Part shown: piece by piece, positions 53,026-61,579 of the stretch | Position numbering within the stretch: position 1 is the first letter of the stretch | How the letters are laid out: every line of letters begins with the position of its first letter | Assembly: GCA_030348385.1 (NCBI GenBank) | Contig: JAUCFP010000006.1 | Location: forward strand, 620,001-684,000 | Source: Cytobacillus sp. NJ13 | GTDB taxonomy: Bacteria; Bacillota; Bacilli; Bacillales; Cytobacillaceae | Direction: 5' to 3' | Length of the DNA: 64,000 nucleotides | The notes under the pieces: generated by a model | Told to the model about the DNA's origin: nothing | The model's database searches: none | The model's input: only the letters and a program-made list of their open reading frames with translations | Made by a program: the position numbers and the translations under genes

Positions 53026-53532
53026 ATGAAAAAAAGATTCTTAATTTTAGCGGCATTTGTTGCATTTTTTACATCTCAAATAGATGCAGCTCATGCAGGG
53101 TCCCTTTCCTATCCCTGCAGCATTGTGCTGGAGTCTGTAAAAGACATCCCGAATATCCAGGGGACAGCTCTTATAACTAAAGTGAAGAAACCATATTCAG
53201 ATAAGCCGGGGAGTCCTGTCAGAGAACGGACAGCTATTGGAATCTACGCTGACTGGATGCCCTTGCCTTCAGCATTTGGCGATTATGATCAATATGAAGG
53301 GTTTGCACAAATACCTGGTGTGATCAGCTGGAGATTTAAAATGTATGCTGTTCAGGAAGATCAGCCAAGCTGGTTTGGGGGCTCACTATGGGTCGGCAGG
53401 TATGACGAAATATCCGCAGAGCTTTCTCCTGATGCAATCGTGCAATTGCGTCTATCCAATTCCCGTTCCGGTAATCTGGGACCGGCAGTTTTACAAGGTA
53501 CATTAAAGGGATGTGGAAAGCAGGAAGGATAA
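53026..53532 (+). CDS. Secreted protein of unknown function
   Basis: 168 residues; ATG behind ACGGAGGAAATCC. A signal peptide runs to about AAHAG (residue 25). The mature part has two Cys (YPCSI near its start, KGCGK near its end) that could form a disulfide, and a beta-rich pattern including GIYADWMPLPSAFGDYDQY. I do not recognise a domain. It diverges from the resistance operon and precedes a GNAT gene by 69 nt. Confidence 0.65.
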   Translation: MKKRFLILAAFVAFFTSQIDAAHAGSLSYPCSIVLESVKDIPNIQGTALITKVKKPYSDKPGSPVRERTAIGIYADWMPLPSAFGDYDQYEGFAQIPGVISWRFKMYAVQEDQPSWFGGSLWVGRYDEISAELSPDAIVQLRLSNSRSGNLGPAVLQGTLKGCGKQEG

Positions 53533-53601
53533 TGTATTAGCAATCTTTAATTATAATGAGGGAGTAAATTTTAACAGAAGGGATATAGAGGGAGAAACCA
53601 A

Positions 53602-54447
53602 ATGATATTAGAGCTAGGAGAACTAAATGAAAGCGATATTCCCGGACTGATTGATCTGTCGGCTTCAGTTGGCTGGGATTATGACGAACATGAGGTTGGA
53701 ACCCTGTTGAGATCCGGCAGAGTTTTCGGGCATAAAAATGCTGAGGGCAGTATTGTTTCGAGTGCAGCAATCATTCGTTATGATACTAATTTGGCCTCTA
53801 TTGGCATGGTTATTGTTCATGAAGAATATAGAGGATTAGGGCTGGGAAAGGAAGCAGCTCAAAGGTGTGCATCCAGTGTCCCTGGCGATATAGCCGTAAT
53901 GTTAATTGCGACAAAGGAAGGCAAGCCTTTGTATGAGAAAATGGGCTTCATCACTGTGGATTTTATTCACAAATATATTTGTGATGAGGTTGCTTCAGAT
54001 AAGTCTGAAGATGGACTTTCTATTGAAGCATTTATTCAGTCAGATTTTCCGAAAATCCTCGAAATAGATGCTGCTGCCTTTGGAGATAAGCGAAGCGCTT
54101 TTCTGCGCAATCGAATCCGCCAGTCCAAACAATGTCTTGTTGCTAAAAATAATAATGGAGAAATCATTGGATATGGATTATCCATACATGGGCCAGTAAA
54201 TTTAATTCTCGGACCCATTGCAGCTCCAGATTCTGAAACAGCTGCTTTAATCGTAGAAAAATTGGCTTTACATCATAAAGGGAAGCTGCGAATTGATGTT
54301 CCAGAGGGAAGAACGGATTTTATGTCCTATTTGGAGCGAAGCGGTTTCGTTAAAGCAAATACTCCCCCAGTCATGATGAAAAATTCAGCAGCTATGCCGC
54401 AGAGGAACCATTCCTTATATGCTATTGCTTCGCAGGCTTTTGGATAG
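53602..54447 (+). CDS. Tandem-GNAT acetyltransferase
   Basis: 281 residues. The first half is a full GNAT domain with the CoA loop VIVHEEYRGLGLGKEAAQRC and LYEKMGF. The second half is a GNAT-like C-terminal domain (DFPKILEIDAAAFGDKRSAFLRNRI, LILGPIAAPDSETAALIVEKL) of the type found in YitH-like proteins. The ATG follows AGGGAGAAACC. Substrate unknown. Confidence 0.82.
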   Translation: MILELGELNESDIPGLIDLSASVGWDYDEHEVGTLLRSGRVFGHKNAEGSIVSSAAIIRYDTNLASIGMVIVHEEYRGLGLGKEAAQRCASSVPGDIAVMLIATKEGKPLYEKMGFITVDFIHKYICDEVASDKSEDGLSIEAFIQSDFPKILEIDAAAFGDKRSAFLRNRIRQSKQCLVAKNNNGEIIGYGLSIHGPVNLILGPIAAPDSETAALIVEKLALHHKGKLRIDVPEGRTDFMSYLERSGFVKANTPPVMMKNSAAMPQRNHSLYAIASQAFG

Positions 54448-54468
54448 GGGAATGATGAAATTGGCTAT

Positions 54469-54580
54469 GCGCAAATAAATATTTTTATCCGCACATAAAA
54501 TAGTGCTATGTGCAAATAAAATATTTTATCCGCATGTAAATTTGGTCTATCCGCACGTAAATTATGTTAGCACATAAATA
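54469..54580. repeat. Array of ~11-bp motifs spaced 20-21 bp
   Basis: Motifs related to (G/C)CGCAnrTAAA begin at 54469, 54489, 54510, 54530, 54551 and about 54570, with TATTTTAT-like spacers. The array can also be read as a 41-bp repeat (CTATGCGCAAAT, CTATGTGCAAAT, CTATCCGCACGT). It lies between the tandem-GNAT gene and the terminator at 54641. No coding pattern. Confidence 0.8.
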
Positions 54581-54640
54581 ATGCTTAAATAGTTTCTGAA
54601 AAGCGACTACGGGAAGCCCAATCTCCATACAAAATCAATA

Positions 54641-54677
54641 AAAACGGCTCAAACTCAGGGTTTAAGCCGTTTTTTTA
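54641..54677. terminator. Terminator between convergent GNAT and EamA genes
   Basis: AAAACGGCT and AAGCCGTTTTTTT stem with an inner AAAC/GTTT pair; T-rich on the plus side and A-rich to the left, so it can work both ways. Confidence 0.85.
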
Positions 54678-54699
54678 TGTAATTATCTTTAATTATTTC

Positions 54700-55584
54700 C
54701 TAGATAATCAGCAATGCCGTCCCGATCGTAATCAAAATTGCGCCTGCAATTGTATTCATAGTCGGTCTTTCTTTTAAAATAATAAAACTTAATATCATTG
54801 TCAGCACCACACTAAACTTATCGATGGGGTTAACCACACTAACCTTGCCGATGGCGAGAGCGCCGAAATAGCACAGCCAGGATAATCCGGTTGCGGCTCC
54901 CGAGAGGAAAAGAAATAGATAAGACTTTTTAGAAATGTTTTTAAGATCCTTAAACGTCCCCTGAAAAAACACAATTCCCCATGCGAAAATAATGATGACC
55001 ACAGTTCGGATGAAAGTAGCCACATTGGAGTCAACGTCTTCAATTCCTATCTTTGCTAAAATATTGGTGGCTGCAGCAAATACCGCAGACAATACCGCCA
55101 GGAAAATATACGATTTTGTATTGAATACTTTCCTCTTGCGGCTCTTTTTCCTGTCTTTGCCGATTAAAACAAAGGTTCCAATGGAGATAATGACTCCCCC
55201 TGAAACAACTAAAGCTGTAGCGGGTTCCCTTAGAATAATAAATGATAACAGGATGGTTAAGACGACGCTCGACTTATCAATGGGTACTACTTTTGACACA
55301 TCTCCGATCTGAATGGCTTTAAAGAAACAGATCCATGATAAGCCTGTTGTCAGGCCTGAAAGAACGAGAAATATGTACGATTTTACAGAAATAGTCAAGA
55401 TGCTTTCTGTTTCTCCGGTAATCACGACCATTAGATAGGCCATGATGACCACCACAATCGTCCGGACTGCTGTAGCCAGATTGGAATCAACTTTTTCAAT
55501 GCCAATTTTTGCGAGGATGGCTGTGAAGGATGCAAATACTGCGGCAAGCAGAGCTAAAATGATGCTCATAGACATGTTCTCCAT
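54700..55584 (-). CDS. EamA/DMT family transporter
   Basis: 294 residues with ten membrane helices in two EamA repeats. The repeats are unusually alike: FASFTAILAKIGIEKVDSNLATAVRTIVVV and FAAATNILAKIGIEDVDSNVATFIRT, each followed by LSGLTTGLSWICFFKAI or LSGAATGLSWLCYFGAL. The two halves thus show an obvious internal duplication. Family members export metabolites or amino acids; substrate unknown. It stands alone. Confidence 0.87.
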   Translation of the reverse strand: MENMSMSIILALLAAVFASFTAILAKIGIEKVDSNLATAVRTIVVVIMAYLMVVITGETESILTISVKSYIFLVLSGLTTGLSWICFFKAIQIGDVSKVVPIDKSSVVLTILLSFIILREPATALVVSGGVIISIGTFVLIGKDRKKSRKRKVFNTKSYIFLAVLSAVFAAATNILAKIGIEDVDSNVATFIRTVVIIIFAWGIVFFQGTFKDLKNISKKSYLFLFLSGAATGLSWLCYFGALAIGKVSVVNPIDKFSVVLTMILSFIILKERPTMNTIAGAILITIGTALLII

Positions 55585-55726
55585 TTCTTCAATGGGATTA
55601 ATATATACATTTTATTTTACTGAAGTGCCTATAGAATATTCTCTGTTTCCATTAGTATAATTCATAAAATTCTGTTTTCCTGTTGAGTAATCTATATTAT
55701 AGTTTGATTAAGCAAGGAGGCAGAAA

Positions 55727-55954
55727 ATGGATCAAATTGATAAAAGGAACCGCTTGGATGATGAACCATTTAGTTTTCGGGTAAATAAGAATAGCACAGT
55801 ATTTCTTGATTATAATGGAAAACAAGTGAAAATTCTAAAAGGAAAAGATGCAGAGAAGTTTCTAAAAAAAATGAATGATGCTGAAGATGAAAAGAGCAGG
55901 CAATTAATTATGGCGAAGATAACGGGGAACTTTAAACGGGGAAATGAACGGTAA
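55727..55954 (+). CDS. Small conserved-type protein, unknown
   Basis: 75 residues; ATG 55727 follows AAGGAGGCAGAAA, a strong site. Highly charged, with a beta-strand motif VFLDYNGKQVKILKGKDAEKFLKKM and a Lys/Arg-rich end. It has its own terminator (55968-56005). I recall similar small proteins in Bacillus but no function. Confidence 0.7.
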   Translation: MDQIDKRNRLDDEPFSFRVNKNSTVFLDYNGKQVKILKGKDAEKFLKKMNDAEDEKSRQLIMAKITGNFKRGNER

Positions 55955-55967
55955 TTGTTTTAAGCTA

Positions 55968-56005
55968 AAACAGCAGTGTCAATTTGCACTGCTGTTTCTA
56001 TTTTT
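55968..56005 (+). terminator. Terminator after the small 75-residue protein gene
   Basis: AAACAGCAGTG and CACTGCTGTTT, 11-bp arms, followed by CTATTTTTA. Confidence 0.8.
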
Positions 56006-56020
56006 ATGTAACCAGAATTT

Positions 56021-56392
56021 CTACCTATGCTGGTCGAAAAGAATGGCGTTGCCATCCGGATCTTCGAGGGTGAAGCTTGCAGGGCCGGAGCCTGACTCAT
56101 CTGCTTCGTTTATAATATGAATTCCTTGTTCCTTCAGCTGCTTTTGAAGGTCCCGAATGTCAGTGAATCCCTCTAAATTTTCTGCGTTTTGGTTCCAGCC
56201 AGGGTTAAATGTAAGGATGTTTTTCTCGAACATGCCTTGGAATAGACCTATCACACAGTTTTCATTCTTTAAGATCAGCCAGTTTTGCGCAATATCCCCG
56301 CCTAATGCTTCAAAACCAAGTTTTTCGTAAAACTCTTTTGACTTCTTAATGTCTTTAACAGTTAAACTTACTGAAAATGCTCCCAGTTTCAT
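56021..56392 (-). CDS. VOC (glyoxalase/bleomycin-resistance fold) protein
   Basis: 123 residues with the paired beta-alpha-beta-beta-beta modules: [21 protein letters not shown] in the first half and [18 protein letters not shown] at the end, with a Glu/His-type metal position not fully conserved. The ATG follows AAGGAGGAACT. Function unspecified; the family includes dioxygenases, isomerases and antibiotic-binding proteins. Confidence 0.83.
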   Translation of the reverse strand: MKLGAFSVSLTVKDIKKSKEFYEKLGFEALGGDIAQNWLILKNENCVIGLFQGMFEKNILTFNPGWNQNAENLEGFTDIRDLQKQLKEQGIHIINEADESGSGPASFTLEDPDGNAILFDQHR

Positions 56393-56481
56393 AGTTCCTC
56401 CTTGGATAAGTTTTTATATAATTCAGATAACACTCCTTGAGTTTAATCGAAGCCATTTTATAAAGCAATAGAGTTGTCATT

Positions 56482-56507
56482 AAAAAAGCGGCTAGCGCCG
56501 CTTTTTT
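56482..56507. terminator. Symmetric bidirectional terminator
   Basis: AAAAAAGCGGC-TAGC-GCCGCTTTTTT, perfect including A and T runs. It ends the phospholipase-like gene on the minus strand. Confidence 0.9.
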
Positions 56508-56799
56508 AATACAGTCTTCTTCTCCTGAACCGGCTGCAGGTAAAATCGGTTTGGATTTTCATATAAATATAAATGATCGACGCAATTGTTCCTTCTTCAC
56601 CATGCCTATTTGTTTTAGGCTTCAGGCATCTGAGGAATTCCTGGTCACAGCTGCATTTTGATCTCCCGCTTGTCCAGCATTTATCATGTGCCTTGCAGCA
56701 GGCATCCACGCCATTAATAGGGGCTTCTGGTCCGCTGCATCCGGGACCGCACCATCTGTATCCGGGGAAAAGGCAAGGAATCTGTTTTCTTCTTGTCAA
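56506..56799 (-). CDS. Phospholipase A2-like small Cys-rich protein
   Basis: 97 residues from TTG 56799, about 7 nt after GAGGG. Segment YRWCGPGCSGPEAPINGVDACCKAHDKCW combines a calcium-loop-like GPGCSG with the C-C-x-x-H-D-x-C active-site helix of phospholipase A2 (His and Asp catalytic dyad). Further Cys residues (SKCSCDQEFLRCL) would pair in disulfides. There is no signal peptide, and the tail is Arg-rich. Comparable PLA2-like ORFs occur in Bacillus and in parvovirus capsids. Enzyme activity is inferred. Confidence 0.7.
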   Translation of the reverse strand: MTRRKQIPCLFPGYRWCGPGCSGPEAPINGVDACCKAHDKCWTSGRSKCSCDQEFLRCLKPKTNRHGEEGTIASIIYIYMKIQTDFTCSRFRRRRLY

Positions 56800-56973
56800 T
56801 AGTATCCCTCTTTTAATATCAATTTAATTATAGATATGGCAGAATCCTATTAGAGGTGTGGTTACATATCTACTAAATGAAGATTGTTTTCGGATAAAGG
56901 GCAGGGGCCCATACCCCATAGGCATCTGACGCATATCCTTTACTGTAGGACATATACAGAGGAGGAGTTCCGT

Positions 56974-57249
56974 TTGGATTACCAATATCAGCACATGCCA
57001 GTGACACAGGAGTATATTCCGCACAATGGCATGTATTTCAATGACCATCGAGTCCGGCCTGGGTTTGGATTCGGAAGACCAGGATTTGGTTTTGGGCGTC
57101 CAGGATTCGGGTTTGGAGGACCTGGGTTTGGGCTTGGACTTGGATTTTTAGGGGGGCTTGCGGCCGGAGCATTGCTGGCACCTGGGCCAGGCTTTGGATA
57201 TCCATACTATCCATACTATCCTTACCCGCCATATCCTTACTATTATTAA
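56974..57249 (+). CDS. Gly/Phe-Tyr/Pro repeat protein, spore-coat-like
   Basis: TTG 56974 follows GAGGAG at 7 nt; the open frame upstream (from 56884) has no binding site. 91 residues. Middle part repeats RPGFGFG/GPGFGLG, encoded by near-18-bp DNA repeats (57056-57145). A short hydrophobic LGGLAAGALL follows, then PYYPYYPYPPYPYYY at the end. Such low-complexity Tyr-rich proteins are usual among coat proteins cross-linked through tyrosine, but I cannot name a homologue. Has its own terminator. Confidence 0.65.
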   Translation: MDYQYQHMPVTQEYIPHNGMYFNDHRVRPGFGFGRPGFGFGRPGFGFGGPGFGLGLGFLGGLAAGALLAPGPGFGYPYYPYYPYPPYPYYY

Positions 57250-57253
57250 GGGG

Positions 57254-57287
57254 AAAGAGCTTTGTCATGCGGCAGGGCTCTCTTTTA
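57254..57287 (+). terminator. Terminator after the repeat protein
   Basis: AAAGAGC and GGCTCTCTTTT pair around a 15-nt loop; moderate T run. Confidence 0.65.
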
Positions 57288-57342
57288 ATTGATTTAATTT
57301 TCCGAATTGTTTAGTATTAAATAAAGATAGGAGTGTGAGAGC

Positions 57343-57723
57343 ATGATTAAACAAGTCGGACAAATAATGCTATACGTTAACAATCAGGATGAAGCAGTGA
57401 ATTTTTGGACTGAAAAAGCCGGGTTTAAGGTAATAGCCGAAGAAGATAATGGCCAGAGAATGAGATGGATCGAAGTGGCTCCATCAAAGGAGGCGGAAAC
57501 GAGCATCATTCTCCACAATAAGGAGTGGGTAGAGAAGATGTCGCCGGGGTTAAACCTGGGCACCCCATCATTGATGTTCTTCACAGAAAATATTGAACAA
57601 CTGTATAGCGACTTTTCAAAAAAGGACATTCCCGTTGGAGAAATTGTAGACATGCCTTCCGGCCGGGTTTTTAACTTTGCTGATGGGGAAGAAAATTACT
57701 TTGCTGTGATGGAGAAAAAGTGA
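57343..57723 (+). CDS. VOC family protein (YraH-like fold)
   Basis: 126 residues, start behind AGGAGTGTGAGAGC. Two glyoxalase half-modules: QIMLYVNNQDEAVNFWTEKAGFKVIAEE and EQLYSDFSKKDIPVGEIVDMPSGRVFNFADGEENYFAVME. It precedes the interrupted peptidase gene by about 40 nt on the same strand. Substrate unknown. Confidence 0.83.
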   Translation: MIKQVGQIMLYVNNQDEAVNFWTEKAGFKVIAEEDNGQRMRWIEVAPSKEAETSIILHNKEWVEKMSPGLNLGTPSLMFFTENIEQLYSDFSKKDIPVGEIVDMPSGRVFNFADGEENYFAVMEKK

Positions 57724-57765
57724 GAAAGGGATTGGAAGAGCTGCTAAATTGAGAGGTGTGGAGAG

Positions 57766-58461
57766 ATGAAACAAATTATTGCTCTCGGAGGCGGAGGGTT
57801 TTCTATGGAGCCCGACAATCCATCATTAGATGAGTATATACTTAAACATTCTGGCAAACCGAATCCCAAGATTTGTTTTGTCCCTACTGCAAGCGGTGAT
57901 TCCGACCAATAAACAAACAGATTCTATCATTCTTTTGAAAAAATGCCCTGTCAGCCATCCCATTTATCTTTATTTAAACCGCCAACCAGAGATATTGAAG
58001 GATATATAATGGTAAAAGATATTATTTATGTTGGTGGAGGCAGCACGAAAAATCTCGTTGCTTTGTGGAAGGAATGGGGATTAGATGCATTGCTTAATAA
58101 AGCATGGAATCAAGGGATTATTATGGCTGGCATAAGCGCCGGCTCTTTATGCTGGTTTGAAGAAGGCGTCACAGATTCCTTTGGCGATGAAAAGCTGGAT
58201 CCGATAAAATGTTTAGGATTTTTAAAAGGCAGCAATTGTCCTCATTATGATGGTGAATTAAATAGAAGGCCTTCCTATCATCGATTTTTGTCTGAAAACA
58301 AAATCAAAGCCGGTATAACGGCAGATGATGGAGCTGCCATTCACTACATAGACCAGGATATTCTGAGGATTGTCAGCTCAAGGCCTGATGCAAGCGCGTA
58401 TAAAGTATATTTTGATGGAGAGGTAAAAGAAGAAGTGCTTGAAGCTGAATTTTTAGGATAA
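57766..58461 (+). pseudogene. ygaJ: Peptidase E-like (S51) gene YgaJ, interrupted by one in-frame TAA
   Basis: ATG 57766 follows AGAGGTGTGGAG. The product begins MKQIIALGGGGFSMEPDNP and runs through FVPTASGDSDQ, then TAA at 57910-57912 stops it after 48 codons. The same frame continues without other damage as TNRFYHSFEKMPCQPSHLSLF, IIYVGGGSTKNL and GISAGSLCWFEEGV, which holds the nucleophile Ser. This closely follows B. subtilis YgaJ. One base change at the TAA would restore a 231-residue enzyme, so this is a very recent nonsense mutation or a base-call error. TAA is not a recoding codon for selenocysteine. Confidence 0.88.
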
Positions 58462-58718
58462 CAACTTACGGGAAAAGCGTACAAAAAATCGTCAGGACCA
58501 CTAATCTGAACAGTTTCTCAAGCATTCCGCCAGCTCCTTTCGATTATGCTTAGTTTTATTCTAAGTGATCTTTATTAATAGAAAATAAATGGCCTGTAAA
58601 GTTTTTGTTAAATGTATTATAGGAATTCGCTGGCATCCCTTTTCCTATGAGCCCGAAGCAGCTCTATTTCCTCTATTTTCATGATTTTGATATTCTTATG
58701 GCAAAGGGGGAAAAGGGA

Positions 58719-59834
58719 ATGAAAAAAGTTTATCTCGATTACAATGCAAGCACACCTTTGGCACCGGAGGTTGTGGATGCCATGAATCCGCTGCTGTCGG
58801 ACTTTTATGGGAATCCTTCCGCACTGCATTGGGCTGGGCAGCCAGTAAAAGAGAAGCTGATGATTGCAAGGAAACAGGTGGCTGGCTTGTTGTCATGTTT
58901 GCCGGAAGAGGTTATTTTTACAAGCGGCGGAAGTGAAGCGAATAATTTGGCATTAAAGGGTTATTATTTCAAACATCAGCAAAAAGGCAAACACATTATT
59001 ACGTCAAAAGTCGAGCATCCTGCCATTGTAGAGCCCCTGAAATTTCTGGAGCGTCTCGGTGCTGAAATCACCATGGTGGATGTAGATGCATTTGGGATGG
59101 TATATCCTGAGGATGTTGAAAATGCCATACGGGAAGATACAATCCTGATCACCATCATGCATTCAAACAATGAAGTGGGGACCCTTCAGCCGATTGATGA
59201 AATAGGGGGAATCGCCAGAAGACACAGGATCGCTTTTCATACCGATGCTTCTCAATCCGCGGGCAAGGTACCCGTTGATGTCGATCTTCTGAATGTGGAT
59301 ATGCTCACTATAGCAGGCCATAAATTGTATGCCCCTAAAGGAATTGGCGCCTTATATATCAGAAAAGGCATAGAGCTTGAGCCGCTCATTCATGGGGCCG
59401 GACACGAGTTTGGATTGCGTGCAGGAACAGAGAACACTCTGCTGGCAGCTGGGCTCGGAAAAGCCTGTGAGTTGGCTCAGGAGCATGTCTGGGACCGCAA
59501 GCTTGCTGAATTAACGAATTATTTTTGGGGTCAATTGAAGGAGACATTTGGTGATGAGGTTGCCCTTAATGGCCATGAAGAAAAGCGGCTCCCGAATACT
59601 CTGAATGTCAGTTTTATCAATGGGGTTGGCCAGGACATTTTAGCCGCCATCCCACAGCTTGCTGCCTCTACAGGATCAGCCTGCCATTCAGGCAAAGTGG
59701 ATTTGTCTCCTGTTTTGAGGGAAATGAAGGTTCCTGAACATGTTGGAATGGGTGCTGTCAGATTCAGTCTTGGAAGATATACGATAAAAGAGGAACTTGA
59801 TCAGGCGGTTTCCTGGCTGAAAGAAACAGTTTAA
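58719..59834 (+). CDS. Cysteine desulfurase (NifS/IscS class)
   Basis: 371 residues from ATG 58719 behind AAAAGGGA; the open frame upstream lacks a site. The PLP fold is complete: VYLDYNASTPLAPEV, FTSGGSEANNLALKG, HSNNEVGTLQP, FHTDASQSAGK, the Schiff-base Lys in IAGHKLYAPKG, and the persulfide Cys in STGSACHSG. It supplies sulfur (or, in some organisms, selenium) from cysteine for cofactor synthesis. No iscU, mnmA or nifU gene is adjacent. It is a single-gene unit. Confidence 0.9.
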   Translation: MKKVYLDYNASTPLAPEVVDAMNPLLSDFYGNPSALHWAGQPVKEKLMIARKQVAGLLSCLPEEVIFTSGGSEANNLALKGYYFKHQQKGKHIITSKVEHPAIVEPLKFLERLGAEITMVDVDAFGMVYPEDVENAIREDTILITIMHSNNEVGTLQPIDEIGGIARRHRIAFHTDASQSAGKVPVDVDLLNVDMLTIAGHKLYAPKGIGALYIRKGIELEPLIHGAGHEFGLRAGTENTLLAAGLGKACELAQEHVWDRKLAELTNYFWGQLKETFGDEVALNGHEEKRLPNTLNVSFINGVGQDILAAIPQLAASTGSACHSGKVDLSPVLREMKVPEHVGMGAVRFSLGRYTIKEELDQAVSWLKETV

Positions 59835-59851
59835 GAGCTCTAGGCAGCCGC

Positions 59852-60385
59852 TTATTCCAGTGAAAAGACATCGGCAATCTGCAGAAGATCATCCGAAAAA
59901 ATGCAATACATATCCTTGTCAACGGATTCAATGGCCATTTTCCGTACGGCAATACCATCGTAGCCTTGTTTCGTAAGACTTTTGCGAAATTCGGCATTGG
60001 CTTCATCTTTATTCATTAAGATCGCCTTATCTTTCCAGGTTAGGTGTCTTTTTTTTGTGCTTGCATAGTCACAATAGGGGTCCCGTTCGTTCATGAAATG
60101 TTCAAAGGAATCGTAGTCCTTTAATATTGGTTCATCTATATACACTTTATAAATGAATCCCAGGACTTGCTTGTCATATTCAACCACTTTCGGCAAACCA
60201 TCTTCCCAGAACTCGGTGTCCGACTTTTCGATAACGGTTTCTGTTCCAATGGCAAAGGACTTAGCAGAATCAAAGTCTGATGAAAACCATATGCCAAGCG
60301 TATCGAACTCTTTCATTGCTTTTTGAATAGCCTGCTCTTTATGAAAGTGGCCAAATTTCCTTATGGAACCGTGATAAACGATCAA
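59852..60385 (-). CDS. ADP-ribosyltransferase-like protein
   Basis: TTG 60385 lies 7 nt after GGGAGG, giving 177 residues (GTG 60394 overlaps that site). The opening VYHGSIRKFG and GIWFSSDFDSAKSFA resemble the His-Gly and Tyr/Phe-Ser blocks of phage/PolyVal-type ADP-ribosyltransferases, and LTKQGYDGIAVRK near the end fits the last strand. The catalytic Glu is not certain. Monocistronic, convergent with the desulfurase gene. It could be a DNA/RNA or protein modifier or a defence/toxin protein; the call is tentative. Confidence 0.5.
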   Translation of the reverse strand: MIVYHGSIRKFGHFHKEQAIQKAMKEFDTLGIWFSSDFDSAKSFAIGTETVIEKSDTEFWEDGLPKVVEYDKQVLGFIYKVYIDEPILKDYDSFEHFMNERDPYCDYASTKKRHLTWKDKAILMNKDEANAEFRKSLTKQGYDGIAVRKMAIESVDKDMYCIFSDDLLQIADVFSLE

Positions 60386-60497
60386 AAGAAACACCTCCCT
60401 TTAATAGGTTGTCCAGCATAAGGCGAAAATTGATAAAAATTTCATTTTTATTTTATCTTTTTGGTAATAATAGAATAAAAAGAGGGACGTGCAGCCA

Positions 60498-61505
60498 ATG
60501 AGTGATAATCAAAACACGGAATTAACTGCAGCTGAAATAGCGCAATTATGGTCGGCTTATTTGAACAGCAGCATGTGTAATTGTATTTTCACCTACTTTT
60601 TACATACTGTTGAAGACCAGGAACTACAGTCTATGCTTCAGGATAGTATTCAATTGACTGAAACACATTTACAGAAGCTGACTGGCTTTTTTGAAAACGA
60701 AGGGTTATCCGTGCCATATGGATTTAAAGCTGAGGAGGATGTAAAGGCTAATGCTCCAAGGCTGTATTCAGAAAATTTCACACTGAATTTTCTATATAAT
60801 ATTGCCATGTTTGCTGTCAATTTTTATGCGCTTGCCAAAACACTGTCTGTCAGGTCTGATATCCTTGAATATTTTAACAATTGCTTGATGGAAATCAATG
60901 AGTATGAAACAAAGCTAAAAAAGATGCTGCTAAACAAAGGCATATATATGAAATCACCTCATGTCATCCCAGTAAAAGAAACCAGTTTTGTAGAAAGCAA
61001 AAAATTCATGGGCGGATTGTTCGGCGATAAAAGGCCCCCGAATGTGATTGAAATTACTAATATTTATATGAATTTGAAAAGGAATGCCATGGGAAAAACG
61101 ATTATGGTTGGATTCAGCCAGGTCGCCCAATCGAAGGAAGTTGGCCAATTCATGGTAAGAGGCAGGGACATAGCTGCCAAACATACACAAGTATTTGCAG
61201 GGATGCTCGAAGAAAGTTATTTGCCTGTGAGCATGACTTGGGATATGGAAGTAACAGATTCCACCGATCCACCCTTTTCAGATAAATTAATGATGTTTAT
61301 GACCACATCCCTCATTGCTTTAAGTGCAGGGGTTTATGCAACAAGTGCTGCTTCAAGTGCGCGAAAAGATATTGCGATTAATTTCATTCGTTTGTCTGCT
61401 GAAATTGCTAATTTTGCTGAAGATGGTGCAAACATTCTCATAAAAAATGGCTGGTTCGAGGAGCCGCCGCATCCGGCAGACCATGATGAACTGGCAAATA
61501 TATAA
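60498..61505 (+). CDS. DUF3231 family protein (tandem ferritin-like bundles)
   Basis: 335 residues from ATG 60498 (GTG 60489 is 2 nt from GAGGGA). Two helical halves, each with TAAEIAQLWSAYLNSSM-type or LKRNAMGKTIMVGFSQ-type helices and Asp/Glu/His residues; DUF3231 proteins have this double-bundle arrangement and are frequent in spore-formers. Function unknown, sometimes linked to spores. Terminator-like hairpin at 61513. Confidence 0.83.
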   Translation: MSDNQNTELTAAEIAQLWSAYLNSSMCNCIFTYFLHTVEDQELQSMLQDSIQLTETHLQKLTGFFENEGLSVPYGFKAEEDVKANAPRLYSENFTLNFLYNIAMFAVNFYALAKTLSVRSDILEYFNNCLMEINEYETKLKKMLLNKGIYMKSPHVIPVKETSFVESKKFMGGLFGDKRPPNVIEITNIYMNLKRNAMGKTIMVGFSQVAQSKEVGQFMVRGRDIAAKHTQVFAGMLEESYLPVSMTWDMEVTDSTDPPFSDKLMMFMTTSLIALSAGVYATSAASSARKDIAINFIRLSAEIANFAEDGANILIKNGWFEEPPHPADHDELANI

Positions 61506-61512
61506 TTGATGA

Positions 61513-61555
61513 AGGCTGGGAAAAGGACTTATGCTTTTTCCATCCTGGTTTTGCT
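61513..61555 (+). terminator. Probable terminator after the DUF3231 gene
   Basis: GGGAAAAG and CTTTTTCC arms around GACTTATG, followed by ATCCTGGTTTTG. T run is weak. Confidence 0.5.
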
Positions 61556-61579
61556 TACCTTTAATAATTACATCTCACT

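Noticed and set aside
56931..56958. Sigma-E-like promoter (GCATATC, 13 bp, CATATACA) for the Gly/Phe repeat protein
   Set aside because: The predicted transcript start would fall inside the ribosome binding site at 56961-56966.
57910..57912. Programmed read-through or recoding of the TAA in the ygaJ-type gene
   Set aside because: TAA is not used for selenocysteine, and the site is not a catalytic position; mutation or base-call error is simpler.
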